A DNA stretch of 51,080 nt from an uncultured Eubacteriales bacterium (GCA_900316205.1 ONBX01000014.1:1-51080); one strand, 5' to 3'. Counted from the first letter of the stretch, positions 25,408 to 32,098 are shown. The notes: generated from the letters alone by a model not told the origin. Translations and numbers: made by a program.

Positions 25408-25456
25408 GATGTTTTAAGATGTTCGATAGATGTTCCGCAGATGTTCAAAGATGCTA
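25408..25456. repeat. Five GATGTTC-type repeats in helical phase
   Basis: GATG begins at 25408, 25418, 25429, 25440 and 25450, each followed by TT or CT (GATGTTT, GATGTTC, GATGTTC, GATGTTC, GATGCTA). The 10-11-bp spacing places all copies on one face of the helix. A hairpin ATGGAGAGAC/GTCTCTCCAT (about 25370-25393) lies just before. No ORF here has a ribosome binding site. Confidence 0.6.
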
Positions 25457-25618
25457 TATTTTGATGGCCTCCCTTGGCCTCTGAATCTGTGCCAGAGGAC
25501 TGACCCTGTCATAGTTTTTCGCAATGTCCGCGTCATAAATGGAGCAGTAATGCTTCGTCACGGAATGAAAACAAACGCATGTATTCCTTGCCAAAACTGT
25601 GGTATACTCGTCAAAAAC

Positions 25619-25645
25619 GGGCGACCGCAAGGGTCGCCCCTATGA
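25619..25645. repeat. REP directly upstream of the RAYT gene
   Basis: GGGCGACC and GGGTCGCCC flank a GCAA loop and are followed by CTATGA. This is the same core as the 26-bp tandem array at 35165-35320. REPs flanking their transposase gene are typical of RAYT loci. Confidence 0.8.
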
Positions 25646-25665
25646 ATGACGGGGAGGCATGCATC

Positions 25666-26190
25666 ATGGACCTGCCCAAGCGAAAACAAATCCGCCTGCG
25701 AGAATACGATTACAGCGCCCCGGGCGCGTATTTCGTTACCATCTGCACCCACGAACGGAGGTGCATCCTGTCGGATATCGCCGTAGGGGCGCTTCACGAA
25801 GCGCCCGCCATCTCGGTAAGACTTACGCAGCTCGGTCAGATCGTTGATGAGACCATCCGATCCCTTCTGGAGCGGTATTCCGATCTGACGGTGGATCAGT
25901 ACGTGGTCATGCCGAACCACATTCATTTGCTTCTGCGGATCAAGGCGGAACGGGCGCTTCGTGAAGCGCCCCTACGAGAGAACGGAACGCGGTCGCTGCT
26001 TGCCAAAGCGGTCGGATATTTGAAAATGAACAGCAGCAAGCGGATCCGTGAAATAAAACCGGAAATGCAAGTCTGGCAGCGCTCCTATCACGAGCATGTG
26101 ATCCGAAACGAAGACGATTACCGCCAGATTTGGGAATACATCGACACCAATCCCGCCAAATGGGAGGAGGATCGGTATTATGGCGAATAA
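25666..26190 (+). CDS. REP-associated tyrosine transposase (RAYT, IS200/TnpA-like)
   Basis: ATG 25666 is 8 nt after GGGGAGG; 174 residues. The HUH transposase motifs are seen: GAYFVTICTHERRCIL near residue 24, VVMPNHIHLLL near 82 (the HIH pair) and a C-terminal YHEHVIRNEDDYRQIW with the likely catalytic Tyr, followed by the RAYT-typical DTNPAKWEED. Such enzymes cut and rejoin single-stranded REP hairpins and are thought to spread REPs. The gene carries two exact inverted copies of a REP inside its own frame. An extended -10 (TGGTATACT, 25600-25608) may drive it. Confidence 0.9.
   Translation: MDLPKRKQIRLREYDYSAPGAYFVTICTHERRCILSDIAVGALHEAPAISVRLTQLGQIVDETIRSLLERYSDLTVDQYVVMPNHIHLLLRIKAERALREAPLRENGTRSLLAKAVGYLKMNSSKRIREIKPEMQVWQRSYHEHVIRNEDDYRQIWEYIDTNPAKWEEDRYYGE
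25783..25978. repeat. Inverted REP pair inside the RAYT coding sequence
   Basis: A 25-bp REP (25783-25807: GTAGGGGCGC, then a TTCACGAA centre, then GCGCCCG) recurs as its exact reverse complement about 145 bp on (25951-25975). The copies encode GALHEAP and RALREAP and keep the frame open. Confidence 0.9.
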
Positions 26191-26567
26191 TGCTCCGGAC
26201 CTCATCCTTGGGTTGGATGCGCTCCGGAGTGGGAAAAGGGCTGACTCTGTCATCGCGAGCCAGTGACCGACGTCACTGGTGTGGGGTCTGCCCTGCGGGT
26301 ACGATCCGTTCTCCTCGCCCGGCATGGTCGCGGGCTTTGCCCGCACGGAGCTGCCGGGCAGGATTCGTTTGCATTCTGTTTTCCTTTGTGGGGGATCGGG
26401 AAAAGAAATCACGGTGTTCGCCAGGTTTTTGCACCGGACGATGAAACGGCCTCCAAAGGATCCTTTCGTCCAAGCGGGCAGATTCGAATCCCCTTCGGGG
26501 ACTAGGCGCTTCGCGCCGTCGCTGCCGCCTGCCTGCGGCAGAGCCGCTCTTGTCAAAGCCCAGCAGC
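26191..26567. other. Gene-free stretch between RAYT and the tRNA-Thr att site
   Basis: Just after the RAYT stop a hairpin is formed by CTCCGGA/TCCGGAG with an inner CATCC/GGATG stem (26193-26229). Further on are GTGACCGACGTCAC, GCGGGCTTTGCCCGC, and a GGCAGATTCGAATC motif (about 26480) that resembles a tRNA T-arm but lacks the rest of a tRNA. The ORFs look spurious. No gene is supported. Confidence 0.5.
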
Positions 26568-26570
26568 TCC

Positions 26571-26610
26571 AAAAGAAAAAGCCAGCTCTTACGAGCTGGC
26601 TTTTTCTTTT
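26571..26610 (-). terminator. Original tRNA-Thr terminator, now displaced
   Basis: AAAAGAAAAAGCCAGCTC and its mate GAGCTGGCTTTTTCTTTT form an 18-bp stem with a TTAC loop. It sits next to the left copy of the tRNA 3' end, so before integration it lay directly downstream of tRNA-Thr. Pairing continues outward into both tRNA-like flanks (GGAGCTGCTGGGC). Confidence 0.85.
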
Positions 26611-26654
26611 GGAGCTGCTGGGCAGATTCGAACTGCCGACCTCATCCTTACCAA
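26609..26654. other. Distal attachment site of the integrated element (46-bp tRNA-Thr 3' repeat)
   Basis: 46 bp from TTGGAGCTGC to CCTTACCAA are identical to 33457-33502, in the same orientation. Here the sequence breaks off from the tRNA after the anticodon region, so this is the displaced 3' half of the target tRNA. Confidence 0.93.
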
Positions 26655-26775
26655 AAATATACGGGCCAACAATAGCGTGTTATAGCTTGATAAAGGATGA
26701 ACGGCGGAGGCGCTGAAAACACTGGGCCTTTCGCGTTTTCTTGCTATAGATTGATATAGCGGGGTGATAGATCAG

Positions 26776-26815
26776 ATAGTAGTTTTTAGCTTGCTCATAG
26801 TAGTTTTTTAGTAGT
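26776..26815. repeat. Left arm-type repeats of the element
   Basis: ATAGTAGTTTTT (26776-26787) and ATAGTAGTTTTTTAGTAGT (26797-26815) lie about 120-160 bp inside the left att. The 19-bp form is identical and in the same orientation at 33337-33355 near the right att, as expected for integrase arm sites. TATAGCTTGAT and TATAGATTGAT repeats lie just outside (about 26681 and 26745). Confidence 0.7.
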
Positions 26816-26852
26816 CCGGGAATATCCTTCTCGTTTCAAAAAATCAGATGCA

Positions 26853-26886
26853 GCAAAGAGCCGCCCACACGGGGCGGCTCCTTTGC
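26853..26886 (-). terminator. Terminator after the 53-aa gene
   Basis: GCAAAGAGCCGCCC and GGGGCGGCTCCTTTGC form a long stem with one bulge, adjoining the stop codon of the minus-strand gene. On the minus strand a T-rich stretch follows. Confidence 0.75.
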
Positions 26887-27047
26887 TATCTGCTACTCTG
26901 TTTCTTTTCCTCCCTTTGCCTGTGCCAGATCTCATACTCCTCTATCACTTTGGGATCTTGAAACATCTCTTGAGCCATTTTGTAAGTTGCGGCTAATAGT
27001 CGCTGCCGTTTGCTTTCCGGGATGCTGTCATAGTCGATTGCCGCCAT
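26886..27047 (-). CDS. Small hypothetical element protein, 53 aa
   Basis: ATG 27047 is preferred because AAGGGAG precedes it by 7 nt; earlier in-frame starts near 27095 lack a ribosome binding site. The product starts MAAIDYDSIPESKRQRLLAA and is charged and helical, ending EEKKQSSR. It follows the Arc-like gene after 16 nt, so they form one transcript. A toxin partner is possible but no toxin family is recognised. Confidence 0.65.
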   Translation of the reverse strand: MAAIDYDSIPESKRQRLLAATYKMAQEMFQDPKVIEEYEIWHRQREEKKQSSR

Positions 27048-27063
27048 ATAAATCTCCCTTTCG

Positions 27064-27252
27064 TCATTGCTGATCTCTACCCATCGTTTCATCAATGGCC
27101 CGGTTGATAAAAGCGTTTACGCTTTCTCCCCGGCTTTCAGCGTGGGCCTTGATTTTCTCTTTCTTCCCCTTGTCTGTTCTGACTTTGATTTCATCATAGT
27201 TCTCTTTCATGTATTTGTTCACAGCTCTCTGCTGAGCCTTTGTTGCCGTCAT
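27064..27252 (-). CDS. Arc/RHH-type DNA-binding protein, 62 aa
   Basis: ATG 27252 follows AGGAG. The N-terminal helix is followed by EIKVRTDKGKKEKIKAHAES and GESVNAFINRAIDETM, a strand-helix-helix pattern like Arc-type RHH proteins common in clostridial phages and islands. Expected to bind operator DNA as a dimer. A minus-strand promoter TTGTTC-17-TATGAT lies 30-60 bp upstream, and an inverted repeat ATATATCG/CGATATAT lies further upstream. Confidence 0.75.
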   Translation of the reverse strand: MTATKAQQRAVNKYMKENYDEIKVRTDKGKKEKIKAHAESRGESVNAFINRAIDETMGRDQQ

Positions 27253-27282
27253 GCTCTCTCTCCTTTCCTCTGATTTAGTATT

Positions 27283-27383
27283 ATCATAGCAGAAACATCT
27301 ATCGGGAACAATATAACGATCTGTTAAAAACCGTCCCTTCTTTTTGTTAATTATTCCAGCTTGATATATCGGGTACGATATAT
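27283..27383. promoter_or_regulatory. Divergent regulatory region with promoter and operator-like palindrome
   Basis: On the minus strand TTGTTC (27311-27306) and TATGAT (27288-27283) are 17 bp apart and would drive the Arc-like gene. ATATATCG (27364-27371) and CGATATAT (27376-27383) form a perfect inverted repeat upstream of the plus-strand pair, a possible operator of the Arc-like protein. Confidence 0.5.
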
Positions 27384-27440
27384 TATTCTTGTCATGTGCG
27401 ATGAGTGCACAACACAGAAACGAGAAGGGAGGCAAAGCAC

Positions 27441-27647
27441 ATGCCCGATAAAGAAACGATCTACCGCCGTTTTTACGCAATCGACGGCATGCTCACCGCA
27501 TTGTATGACCGGCTGGATGGATCATCCGACGTGAGCGCCGTTGAAATGGTCTGGGGGATCCGGGACTACCTGGAGCACACCATTGAGGACGTGCAAGCCC
27601 TTGTGAAAGCCCTGGATCTGAGCAAAAATACTATTGACAGAGAATAA
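27441..27647 (+). CDS. Small hypothetical element protein, 68 aa
   Basis: ATG 27441 lies 7 nt after AGAAGGGAGG. The product starts MPDKETIYRRFYAIDGMLTA and is acidic and helical. The first helix resembles that of the 56-aa protein at 7361. It is followed after 10 nt by another acidic small protein gene. Function unknown; small acidic proteins of this type are common in clostridial phages and islands. Confidence 0.68.
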   Translation: MPDKETIYRRFYAIDGMLTALYDRLDGSSDVSAVEMVWGIRDYLEHTIEDVQALVKALDLSKNTIDRE

Positions 27648-27657
27648 GGAGAACACT

Positions 27658-27888
27658 ATGAACGAAAGAAAACACGATCCCTTTGCGCTGAGTGTAGAAC
27701 TATCCGGAATTGCTGCTCTTAGCGCGTGCCTATCCATACTCTGCATGGACGAAGAGGCCGATAAACCCACTGACGAAACAATCGGGAATGCCCTCTTAGC
27801 TATTGAGTACCATCTGGAACGGATCGCAGACGATCTCATCAAGCTTGAAGTACCCTGTAAAACAGGTGATGCAGCGGAATCAGCATAA
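27658..27888 (+). CDS. Small hypothetical element protein, 76 aa
   Basis: ATG 27658 follows AAGGAG. The protein (MNERKHDPFALSVELSGIAA...) is acidic and helical with a Cys-containing central region. Its helix around TIGNALLAIEYHLERIADDL parallels the GIRDYLEHTIEDVQALV helix of the preceding gene, so the two may be distant paralogues. A terminator lies 15 bp after the stop. Confidence 0.66.
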   Translation: MNERKHDPFALSVELSGIAALSACLSILCMDEEADKPTDETIGNALLAIEYHLERIADDLIKLEVPCKTGDAAESA

Positions 27889-27902
27889 TTCCTTATTGAA
27901 AC

Positions 27903-27942
27903 AACAGAGCGGGAGCAAATCGCCCCGCTCTGTTCTCTTTTT
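27903..27942 (+). terminator. Terminator of the 27441-27888 gene pair
   Basis: AACAGAGCGGG (27903-27913) pairs with CCCGCTCTGTT (27924-27934), followed by CTCTTTTT. Confidence 0.88.
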
Positions 27943-28024
27943 GGCCGTTGCAACGCTTTCAGATTGCGTCTGCTGCGCTGGAGGTATCTCTGCCCGGTTG
28001 CTGCAAAGGCGCTCAGGAACGCGC

Positions 28025-28426
28025 TCAGAGGGCTTGTGAGCGGAGATAGCGATAGCACATACTCTTAACCCCGCTCTCTGTGTTTTTGCCTCCAATCATT
28101 GCAGCGACCTCCTGCCACTCATAGCCATCAACAAAGCGGAGCTGAAATACCAACGCCGTTCGTCGATCTGGAATCGTCGAAATAAAGGCATTCACTTGTC
28201 CCTCTGATTCTCTCACGGCCTTTTGCAGGCTCTCTATTTGGCTCTCTAACTGCGCACATCTGATTGCGAGGCTTTCAGTTCGATCTTTGATCGTTGCTGC
28301 TGCACGGGGCATTCCATCATAATATGACGCACGAAGAGCCGAAGATCTAAGGGCTTCAAGCAGGTCTCGTGCTTCGTTCAGATCTTCAACTAAAGAACGA
28401 TGCTCATTCAGCTCTTCCAGTGTCAT
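28025..28426 (-). CDS. RinA/ArpU-like phage transcriptional regulator
   Basis: ATG 28426 (MTLEELNEHRSLVEDL) lies behind GGAGGG. The 133 residues contain a long coiled coil (about 1-80). A sigma-region-4-like HTH follows, with ISTIPDRRTALVFQLRFVDG and YEWQEVAAMIGGKNTESGVK. This pattern is typical of DUF1492/RinA/ArpU proteins that switch on late phage genes. In an element without structural genes it might act on a helper phage or on the element's own operon. It is the last gene of the minus-strand operon. Confidence 0.72.
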   Translation of the reverse strand: MTLEELNEHRSLVEDLNEARDLLEALRSSALRASYYDGMPRAAATIKDRTESLAIRCAQLESQIESLQKAVRESEGQVNAFISTIPDRRTALVFQLRFVDGYEWQEVAAMIGGKNTESGVKSMCYRYLRSQAL

Positions 28427-28494
28427 TGTTCCCTCCAATGCAGAAAGGGCCGCGGATCAGCACGGCCCTAATTCACAGTTTGGACAGCTTGCGC

Positions 28495-29190
28495 TTATTC
28501 GCTTTCGCTGCCGTCTCTGGGGATCACGCCCTCGGTTGCACGTTCCCAGCCATCCAACGAAGTGCCCGAAAGCCCATTCTCGAAATTGCCGTTTGAATCC
28601 CGGCCGGAGAACATGCGGGCGATTAAGGTCAGATCATCGTAACCCTTCAACAGCTTTTCGCTGTCGGTTCGGGCGTTGTTTGCCATGTCCATCAGCAAAC
28701 CTCTCTCCTGACCGCGCTCCTGGTCGGTCATCTTTTCGGCGGCTTCCCTTGCCGTCTTGCGAAGAAGTGCCAGAACAGTCGGATTTTCGGAAAACTCGGC
28801 GGCCATGTTCTGAAAATCTTTCAGCCTCATCGTTCCGCTGTTCAACAGGGCAACAGCCGCCATGTCCATGTCCGACGCACGGTAAGTATCGGCTTCTTCC
28901 AGGGTTGCCTCAAGCTCTCGGCGGATCTGCGCGGCTTTGGTGTCGAAGTCGTTCCAGATGGTCGAAATCTGGGGCCGGATCTCGGACTTGATTTTATCAA
29001 GTTCGAGTTTGGCCGCCTCTTTCTGCAAGCGCTGTACGGTGTCAATGTCGGAAAGGTTTCGGCACTTTGCAACTTTATCCTGCGCCGCGCTCAGACGGCC
29101 AGTAACTTCCTTGTGCTTTCTTCGTGCGCTCTTGACGGCTGCATCGAGTTCCTCGATTGCCTCGCGGTATGCTTTATCGGCTCTTTCCAT
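28495..29190 (-). CDS. Coiled-coil hypothetical element protein, 231 aa
   Basis: ATG 29190 follows AGGAGAT. The first 140 residues are almost continuous heptad-type helix rich in Lys, Glu and Ala (MERADKAYREAIEELDAAVK onward); the last 40 are Gly/Ser/Asn-rich. It has no signal peptide. It overlaps the preceding gene by 17 nt, which points to translational coupling. A scaffold- or capsid-remodelling-like role would suit a satellite, but sequence alone does not show this. Confidence 0.7.
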   Translation of the reverse strand: MERADKAYREAIEELDAAVKSARRKHKEVTGRLSAAQDKVAKCRNLSDIDTVQRLQKEAAKLELDKIKSEIRPQISTIWNDFDTKAAQIRRELEATLEEADTYRASDMDMAAVALLNSGTMRLKDFQNMAAEFSENPTVLALLRKTAREAAEKMTDQERGQERGLLMDMANNARTDSEKLLKGYDDLTLIARMFSGRDSNGNFENGLSGTSLDGWERATEGVIPRDGSESE

Positions 29191-29449
29191 GTTTATGATC
29201 TCCTTTCAGAATAATACATTTTTCGATTTCTTCCGCAATCGCGCGGATCTGTTCCGGCGACTTGGGCCGTCTGATAATCGGCTGTGCAAGCCGCTGTCGT
29301 TCTGCTTCAATCTCGGCTTCTGTCGGTGCACGGCCTGTGACCATCGTTTCACATTCGATGAACGCCAAAAGCCGCCGCTCCTGTTCTTCCTGGCTAAGCA
29401 CAGGTGACTTTATATGCTCCAGCTTGCGCAATCGGTGCGAATACTTCAT
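29174..29449 (-). CDS. Small hypothetical element protein, 91 aa
   Basis: The protein starts MKYSHRLRKLEHIKSPVLSQ behind GGAGGGCAGAGG. Its start codon overlaps the preceding stop as ATGA. It is charged, with helices around SQEEQERRLLAFIE and AEIEAERQRLAQPI, and a Pro-Lys-Ser motif RRPKSPEQI. No family recognised. The gene chain before and after it overlaps throughout, a typical phage-type operon. Confidence 0.68.
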   Translation of the reverse strand: MKYSHRLRKLEHIKSPVLSQEEQERRLLAFIECETMVTGRAPTEAEIEAERQRLAQPIIRRPKSPEQIRAIAEEIEKCIILKGDHKHGKSR

Positions 29450-29658
29450 TCCTCTGCCCTCCAGTCCCGGACAGCGGTATCACTCAGCGCGCGGATCGCA
29501 TCATAGCCAATTGAGCCGTCCGGATTCTTCACGATGTACTTTCCCTTGTCCACACCGAGGCTTTCAAGGAAGCTGTCGCCGTCGTCCGGCCAAAACGGGA
29601 GCTTTGCCCAGATTCTTTGTTCAAGCTCCCTGAGCCGTTTCTTAATTGCCCTGAGCAT
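29446..29658 (-). CDS. Small hypothetical element protein, 70 aa
   Basis: The product starts MLRAIKKRLRELEQRIWAKL (basic helix) and continues PFWPDDGDSFLESLGVDKGK with a short strand-rich end. Its ribosome binding site GGAGG lies within the end of the preceding gene. It overlaps both neighbours. Function unknown. Confidence 0.66.
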   Translation of the reverse strand: MLRAIKKRLRELEQRIWAKLPFWPDDGDSFLESLGVDKGKYIVKNPDGSIGYDAIRALSDTAVRDWRAEE

Positions 29659-29998
29659 TTTCCAGCGCCTCCAGCCGTTTTACGATATCTTCAGCTTCCA
29701 CGACCTTTAATCCGGATTCCAGAAGCACCCGGCATGCTGCCACTCTCGCAGAACTGGGCGCGTCGGCATTTGCGCGGATCTCACGGAGCGTCTGGGCCGC
29801 TTCGCTCATCCCTTTTCTTAATTCAAACCCTGCATCTTGCACAAGTTCATTGAGTATCGCCCCGTATTCTTTTGAGAACTCCGGCTCTGCCCGCCACCTT
29901 CTCAAAGTCGATTCGCTGACGCCTGTCTCCTTTGCTGCCGCTGCGAACGTCGGTGCTCGAATTAAAGATGATATGGCCTTACGTTTTCTCTCATTCAT
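29642..29998 (-). CDS. HTH protein resembling phage terminase small subunits
   Basis: ATG 29998 follows AAAGGAG. The N-terminal part (MNERKRKAISSLIRAPTFAA, then AKETGVSESTLRRWRAEPEF) is a helix-turn-helix like that of phBC6A51-type/TerS-like phage proteins, followed by helices LVQDAGFELRKGMSEAAQTL and RVAACRVLLESGLKVVEAED. A small terminase without a large terminase is the classic mark of phage satellites that redirect a helper packaging motor, but HTH proteins of this type also have other roles. Confidence 0.62.
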   Translation of the reverse strand: MNERKRKAISSLIRAPTFAAAAKETGVSESTLRRWRAEPEFSKEYGAILNELVQDAGFELRKGMSEAAQTLREIRANADAPSSARVAACRVLLESGLKVVEAEDIVKRLEALENAQGN

Positions 29999-30035
29999 TT
30001 TGCTCTCCTTTCCGCCCAAAACCGTGCAGAACCGC

Positions 30036-30671
30036 TCATCGTCGCTTTAATTCCCGAGTGTGGATATCCACAAGATACCCGAGAGAGAATAACCTGTTGC
30101 TAATCTCGCAAGCTCGGCCTCTCTCTCCTTCATCCATTGCAGAAAGCCATTCACGATAAAGCTGCTGCGGTTCTCCTTCTCCCTCCCCCTTGCATCCCTC
30201 TTCCGTTTCCGCTCCCTCTCCCGATATGGATGAGGATCTGGATGAGGATATAGATAGGGCTGTAGTTGTAGATGTAGATGTAGCTGGGGATATAGTTGTA
30301 GATGGATACGACCCGATGTTTTCGATATCGGGAGATATCGGCCCGTTATCGCTCGATAGCTCCCGATTCGTCCGCCATTCAGAAAGTGTCAGCGGTTCCT
30401 CGCCTCGCCTTTTGGCCTCTCGAACGTATACGGCATGTTGCCGCTGCTCTCGGCTTTCCTCGTACTTCTCGGCGTCGCGGTCGATCTTTGGCCGAAGGAG
30501 ATCAAAAGCCATTCCGGTCATTGGCTCAAGATCTGAAACAGCTCCATACTCTGCGTAGTCAATGATTGCGCGGAACAATGCGCCGCACTGCTCATTGTCC
30601 AAGCGGCTAAGCGCTGGCCGGACAGATTCAAAATAGATCATGACGCCCGGCCTTGCTTTTCCGTCAGCCAT
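30036..30671 (-). CDS. DUF6291-type phage protein (possible replication protein)
   Basis: ATG 30671 follows GGAGG with a 9-nt gap. The N-terminal 100 residues (MADGKARPGVMIYFESVRPA ... GMAFDLLRPKIDRDAEKY) resemble DUF6291 proteins from phages and islands, which often stand in the replication-initiator position. Then comes a Ser/Thr low-complexity stretch (about residues 120-155, repeats of TTA/STS) encoded by GTAGAT-type repeats, then a conserved-looking end (LYREWLSAMDEGERGRACEI). The linker repeats could vary in length by slippage. Confidence 0.62.
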   Translation of the reverse strand: MADGKARPGVMIYFESVRPALSRLDNEQCGALFRAIIDYAEYGAVSDLEPMTGMAFDLLRPKIDRDAEKYEESREQRQHAVYVREAKRRGEEPLTLSEWRTNRELSSDNGPISPDIENIGSYPSTTISPATSTSTTTALSISSSRSSSISGEGAETEEGCKGEGEGEPQQLYREWLSAMDEGERGRACEISNRLFSLGYLVDIHTRELKRR

Positions 30672-31059
30672 CTTCCACTACCTCCGCCGCCGCTATCGCT
30701 TGTGCTGTCCGTCTGACTTCATCTGCTCGTGCAAGCATGGATCGGGCGCAACTCTCCCGCTCTTCAGGCGTAGCCGCCAAATAATAGCCAGTTCGATTGT
30801 CCGCGCAGATGGCCGCCCCCGATCGCCTTTCAGCTTGAATCATCCGCCGGATCGTCCGCCCGTCAAGGCCAGTTACCGCCCGGAGATGATGGAGCGGGAC
30901 GGCGTTGGCAGAGCCTCGCAGAAGTAGGGAGGAAATTGCTTGCGGCTTTCGCAAGGATGTGGTACAATCAGGCTGAGGATCACCGAATCCCTCAAGGACA
31001 ATTTGTCCGCCACCGTCCTGGTGTTGCAGCACCTGGGCGGCTTTTTTTGTTGCACTCAT
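30664..31059 (-). CDS. HTH element protein, 131 aa
   Basis: ATG 31059 (MSATKKAAQVLQHQDGGGQI) follows GGAGGTG; the upstream frame is antisense to the neighbours and unlikely. Near residues 55-90, LHHLRAVTGLDGRTIRRMIQ and ERRSGAAICADNRTGYYLA form a helix-turn-helix with a wing-like strand, as in many phage replication-module proteins. It overlaps the next gene upstream by 4 nt and the DUF6291 gene by 8 nt. Confidence 0.68.
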   Translation of the reverse strand: MSATKKAAQVLQHQDGGGQIVLEGFGDPQPDCTTSLRKPQAISSLLLRGSANAVPLHHLRAVTGLDGRTIRRMIQAERRSGAAICADNRTGYYLAATPEERESCARSMLARADEVRRTAQAIAAAEVVEDG

Positions 31060-31253
31060 GCTCGCACCTCCGCGTCCAGCTTCCGCAGAAGCGCGGGAAT
31101 GTTTATCAGATACGTTCCGCCACTCATGATGTGGGGCACCGTCCCAGCCTTGCACCCGGCTCGAAGGAAGCTTTGAGACAATCCAGTAATCCGGCATGCA
31201 GCAGGAATCCTCTGGAACGGCGCATCATCATTCTGTGCTGGCAACCTCGGCAT
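31056..31253 (-). CDS. Excisionase-like HTH protein, 65 aa
   Basis: ATG 31253 follows AGGAGGGG with a 6-nt gap. The product starts MPRLPAQNDDAPFQRIPAAC and contains RITGLSQSFLRAGCKAGTVP followed by TYLINIPALLRKLD, the layout of small winged-helix excisionase/MerR-like proteins that read a promoter or att site. Its place at the start of the operon opposite the integrase supports Xis or early-regulator function. Confidence 0.7.
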   Translation of the reverse strand: MPRLPAQNDDAPFQRIPAACRITGLSQSFLRAGCKAGTVPHIMSGGTYLINIPALLRKLDAEVRA

Positions 31254-31395
31254 CACTGTCCCCTCCTTTCTCAGCTTTCCGTGTCCAGTACGCCTCGTTG
31301 TATCGGCGGATTTTTTCTTTGTTTTTCGCTCGCCACTCACGAGCATACCTGTTCCGCGCTTCACGTGCTGCGTCTGTCATCGTCTTTTCGCTCAT
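31228..31395 (-). CDS. Small phage-type protein, 55 aa
   Basis: ATG 31395 lies 7 nt after GAGGGGGTG, and TGA is at 31230-31228. The product starts MSEKTMTDAAREARNRYARE and continues with WRAKNKEKIRRYNEAYWTRK, a basic helical protein of a kind common in clostridial phages. It is first in the minus-strand operon, directly behind the switch promoter, and overlaps the excisionase-like gene by 26 nt. Confidence 0.68.
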   Translation of the reverse strand: MSEKTMTDAAREARNRYAREWRAKNKEKIRRYNEAYWTRKAEKGGDSDAEVASTE

Positions 31396-31425
31396 TATCT
31401 CTCACCCCCTCGCTCTTATCTTGTT

Positions 31426-31477
31426 GTTGACTTTTTTAGTCATCTTGATTATAATGACTAAAAAGACGGAAGTCAAC
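31426..31477. promoter_or_regulatory. Symmetric face-to-face promoter pair and operator (genetic switch)
   Basis: Plus strand: TTGACT (31427-31432), 17 bp, TATAAT (31450-31455). Minus strand: TTGACT (31476-31471), 17 bp, TATAAT (31453-31448). The two -10 boxes overlap by four bases, so both promoters share one melting region and cannot fire together. TTTTTAGTCAT (31433-31443) and ATGACTAAAAA (31454-31464) form a perfect inverted repeat inside, and GTTGACTT/AAGTCAAC (31426-31433, 31470-31477) form an outer one. The XRE protein is the expected ligand. Confidence 0.9.
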
Positions 31478-31528
31478 GTTTCAACGCCAGCGTGATTAAT
31501 TGTCACAAAATTGAAGGGAGCTGTAAGT

Positions 31529-32098
31529 ATGATTGAGAGAAAAATAGTCAATAGAAGGGTTAATGAATTACGAGATAACATTCTTTGCTTAACGCAGAAG
31601 GACTTTGCAGAATTATTAGGGAAAGGCCGATCCACTGTAAACAATTGGGAGCAAGGGACTCAGATTAAATCAGATGATCTTGAAAGAATATGCCGTGTAA
31701 CCGGAGCCTCTGCTGACTATCTGCTCGGCCTCTCTGAAGTATGGAGGCGCAGCGAATCATTGCAGAGTATTCATGCTGAAACGGGCCTTTCGGAAGAGGC
31801 TATTATTAAGTTGGTAAAAATCAATAAAGGACCCGACGCAGAAAGATTTCTTCGCGTCATTTCTTTGCTTATTGAGAACAGCAACGCAGAATTCTTTCTT
31901 GTGCTTCTATCCTCTCTCTTCGATATAGACGCATCCTCAGGTCCAAAGACAATAAGCGTGGATATCAACGGGGAACCTCTTACAATGTCAACAGAAGGGT
32001 TTCTAATAGAACACATAAAGACATTGTTCGTGCAAGATATTCTTGACATAAAAACCAGTATAGGAAAACGGAGGGACGGCAATGGCGAACGCAGTTGA
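31529..32098 (+). CDS. XRE-family repressor of the element
   Basis: ATG 31529 follows AAGGGAG; 189 residues. The N-terminal HTH (about 8-65) reads NILCLTQKDFAELLGKGRST, VNNWEQGTQI and ICRVTGASADYLLGLSEVWR, a Cro/CI-type fold. The C-terminal 120 residues are of unknown family and may form dimers or sense an inducer; no RecA-type self-cleavage motif is obvious. It is transcribed away from the minus-strand operon across the shared promoter and overlaps the integrase gene by 17 nt. Confidence 0.85.
   Translation: MIERKIVNRRVNELRDNILCLTQKDFAELLGKGRSTVNNWEQGTQIKSDDLERICRVTGASADYLLGLSEVWRRSESLQSIHAETGLSEEAIIKLVKINKGPDAERFLRVISLLIENSNAEFFLVLLSSLFDIDASSGPKTISVDINGEPLTMSTEGFLIEHIKTLFVQDILDIKTSIGKRRDGNGERS

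Noticed and set aside
25440-25530. Possible C-terminal remnant of a minus-strand protein (DADIAKNYDRVSPLAQ...)
   Set aside because: The frame is short with no recognisable start, and I cannot name a family for it. It may be a decayed gene end but the evidence is too thin.
26470-26500. A tRNA T-arm-like motif GGCAGATTCGAATC
   Set aside because: No matching acceptor, D-arm or anticodon arm lies around it, so it is not a tRNA gene.
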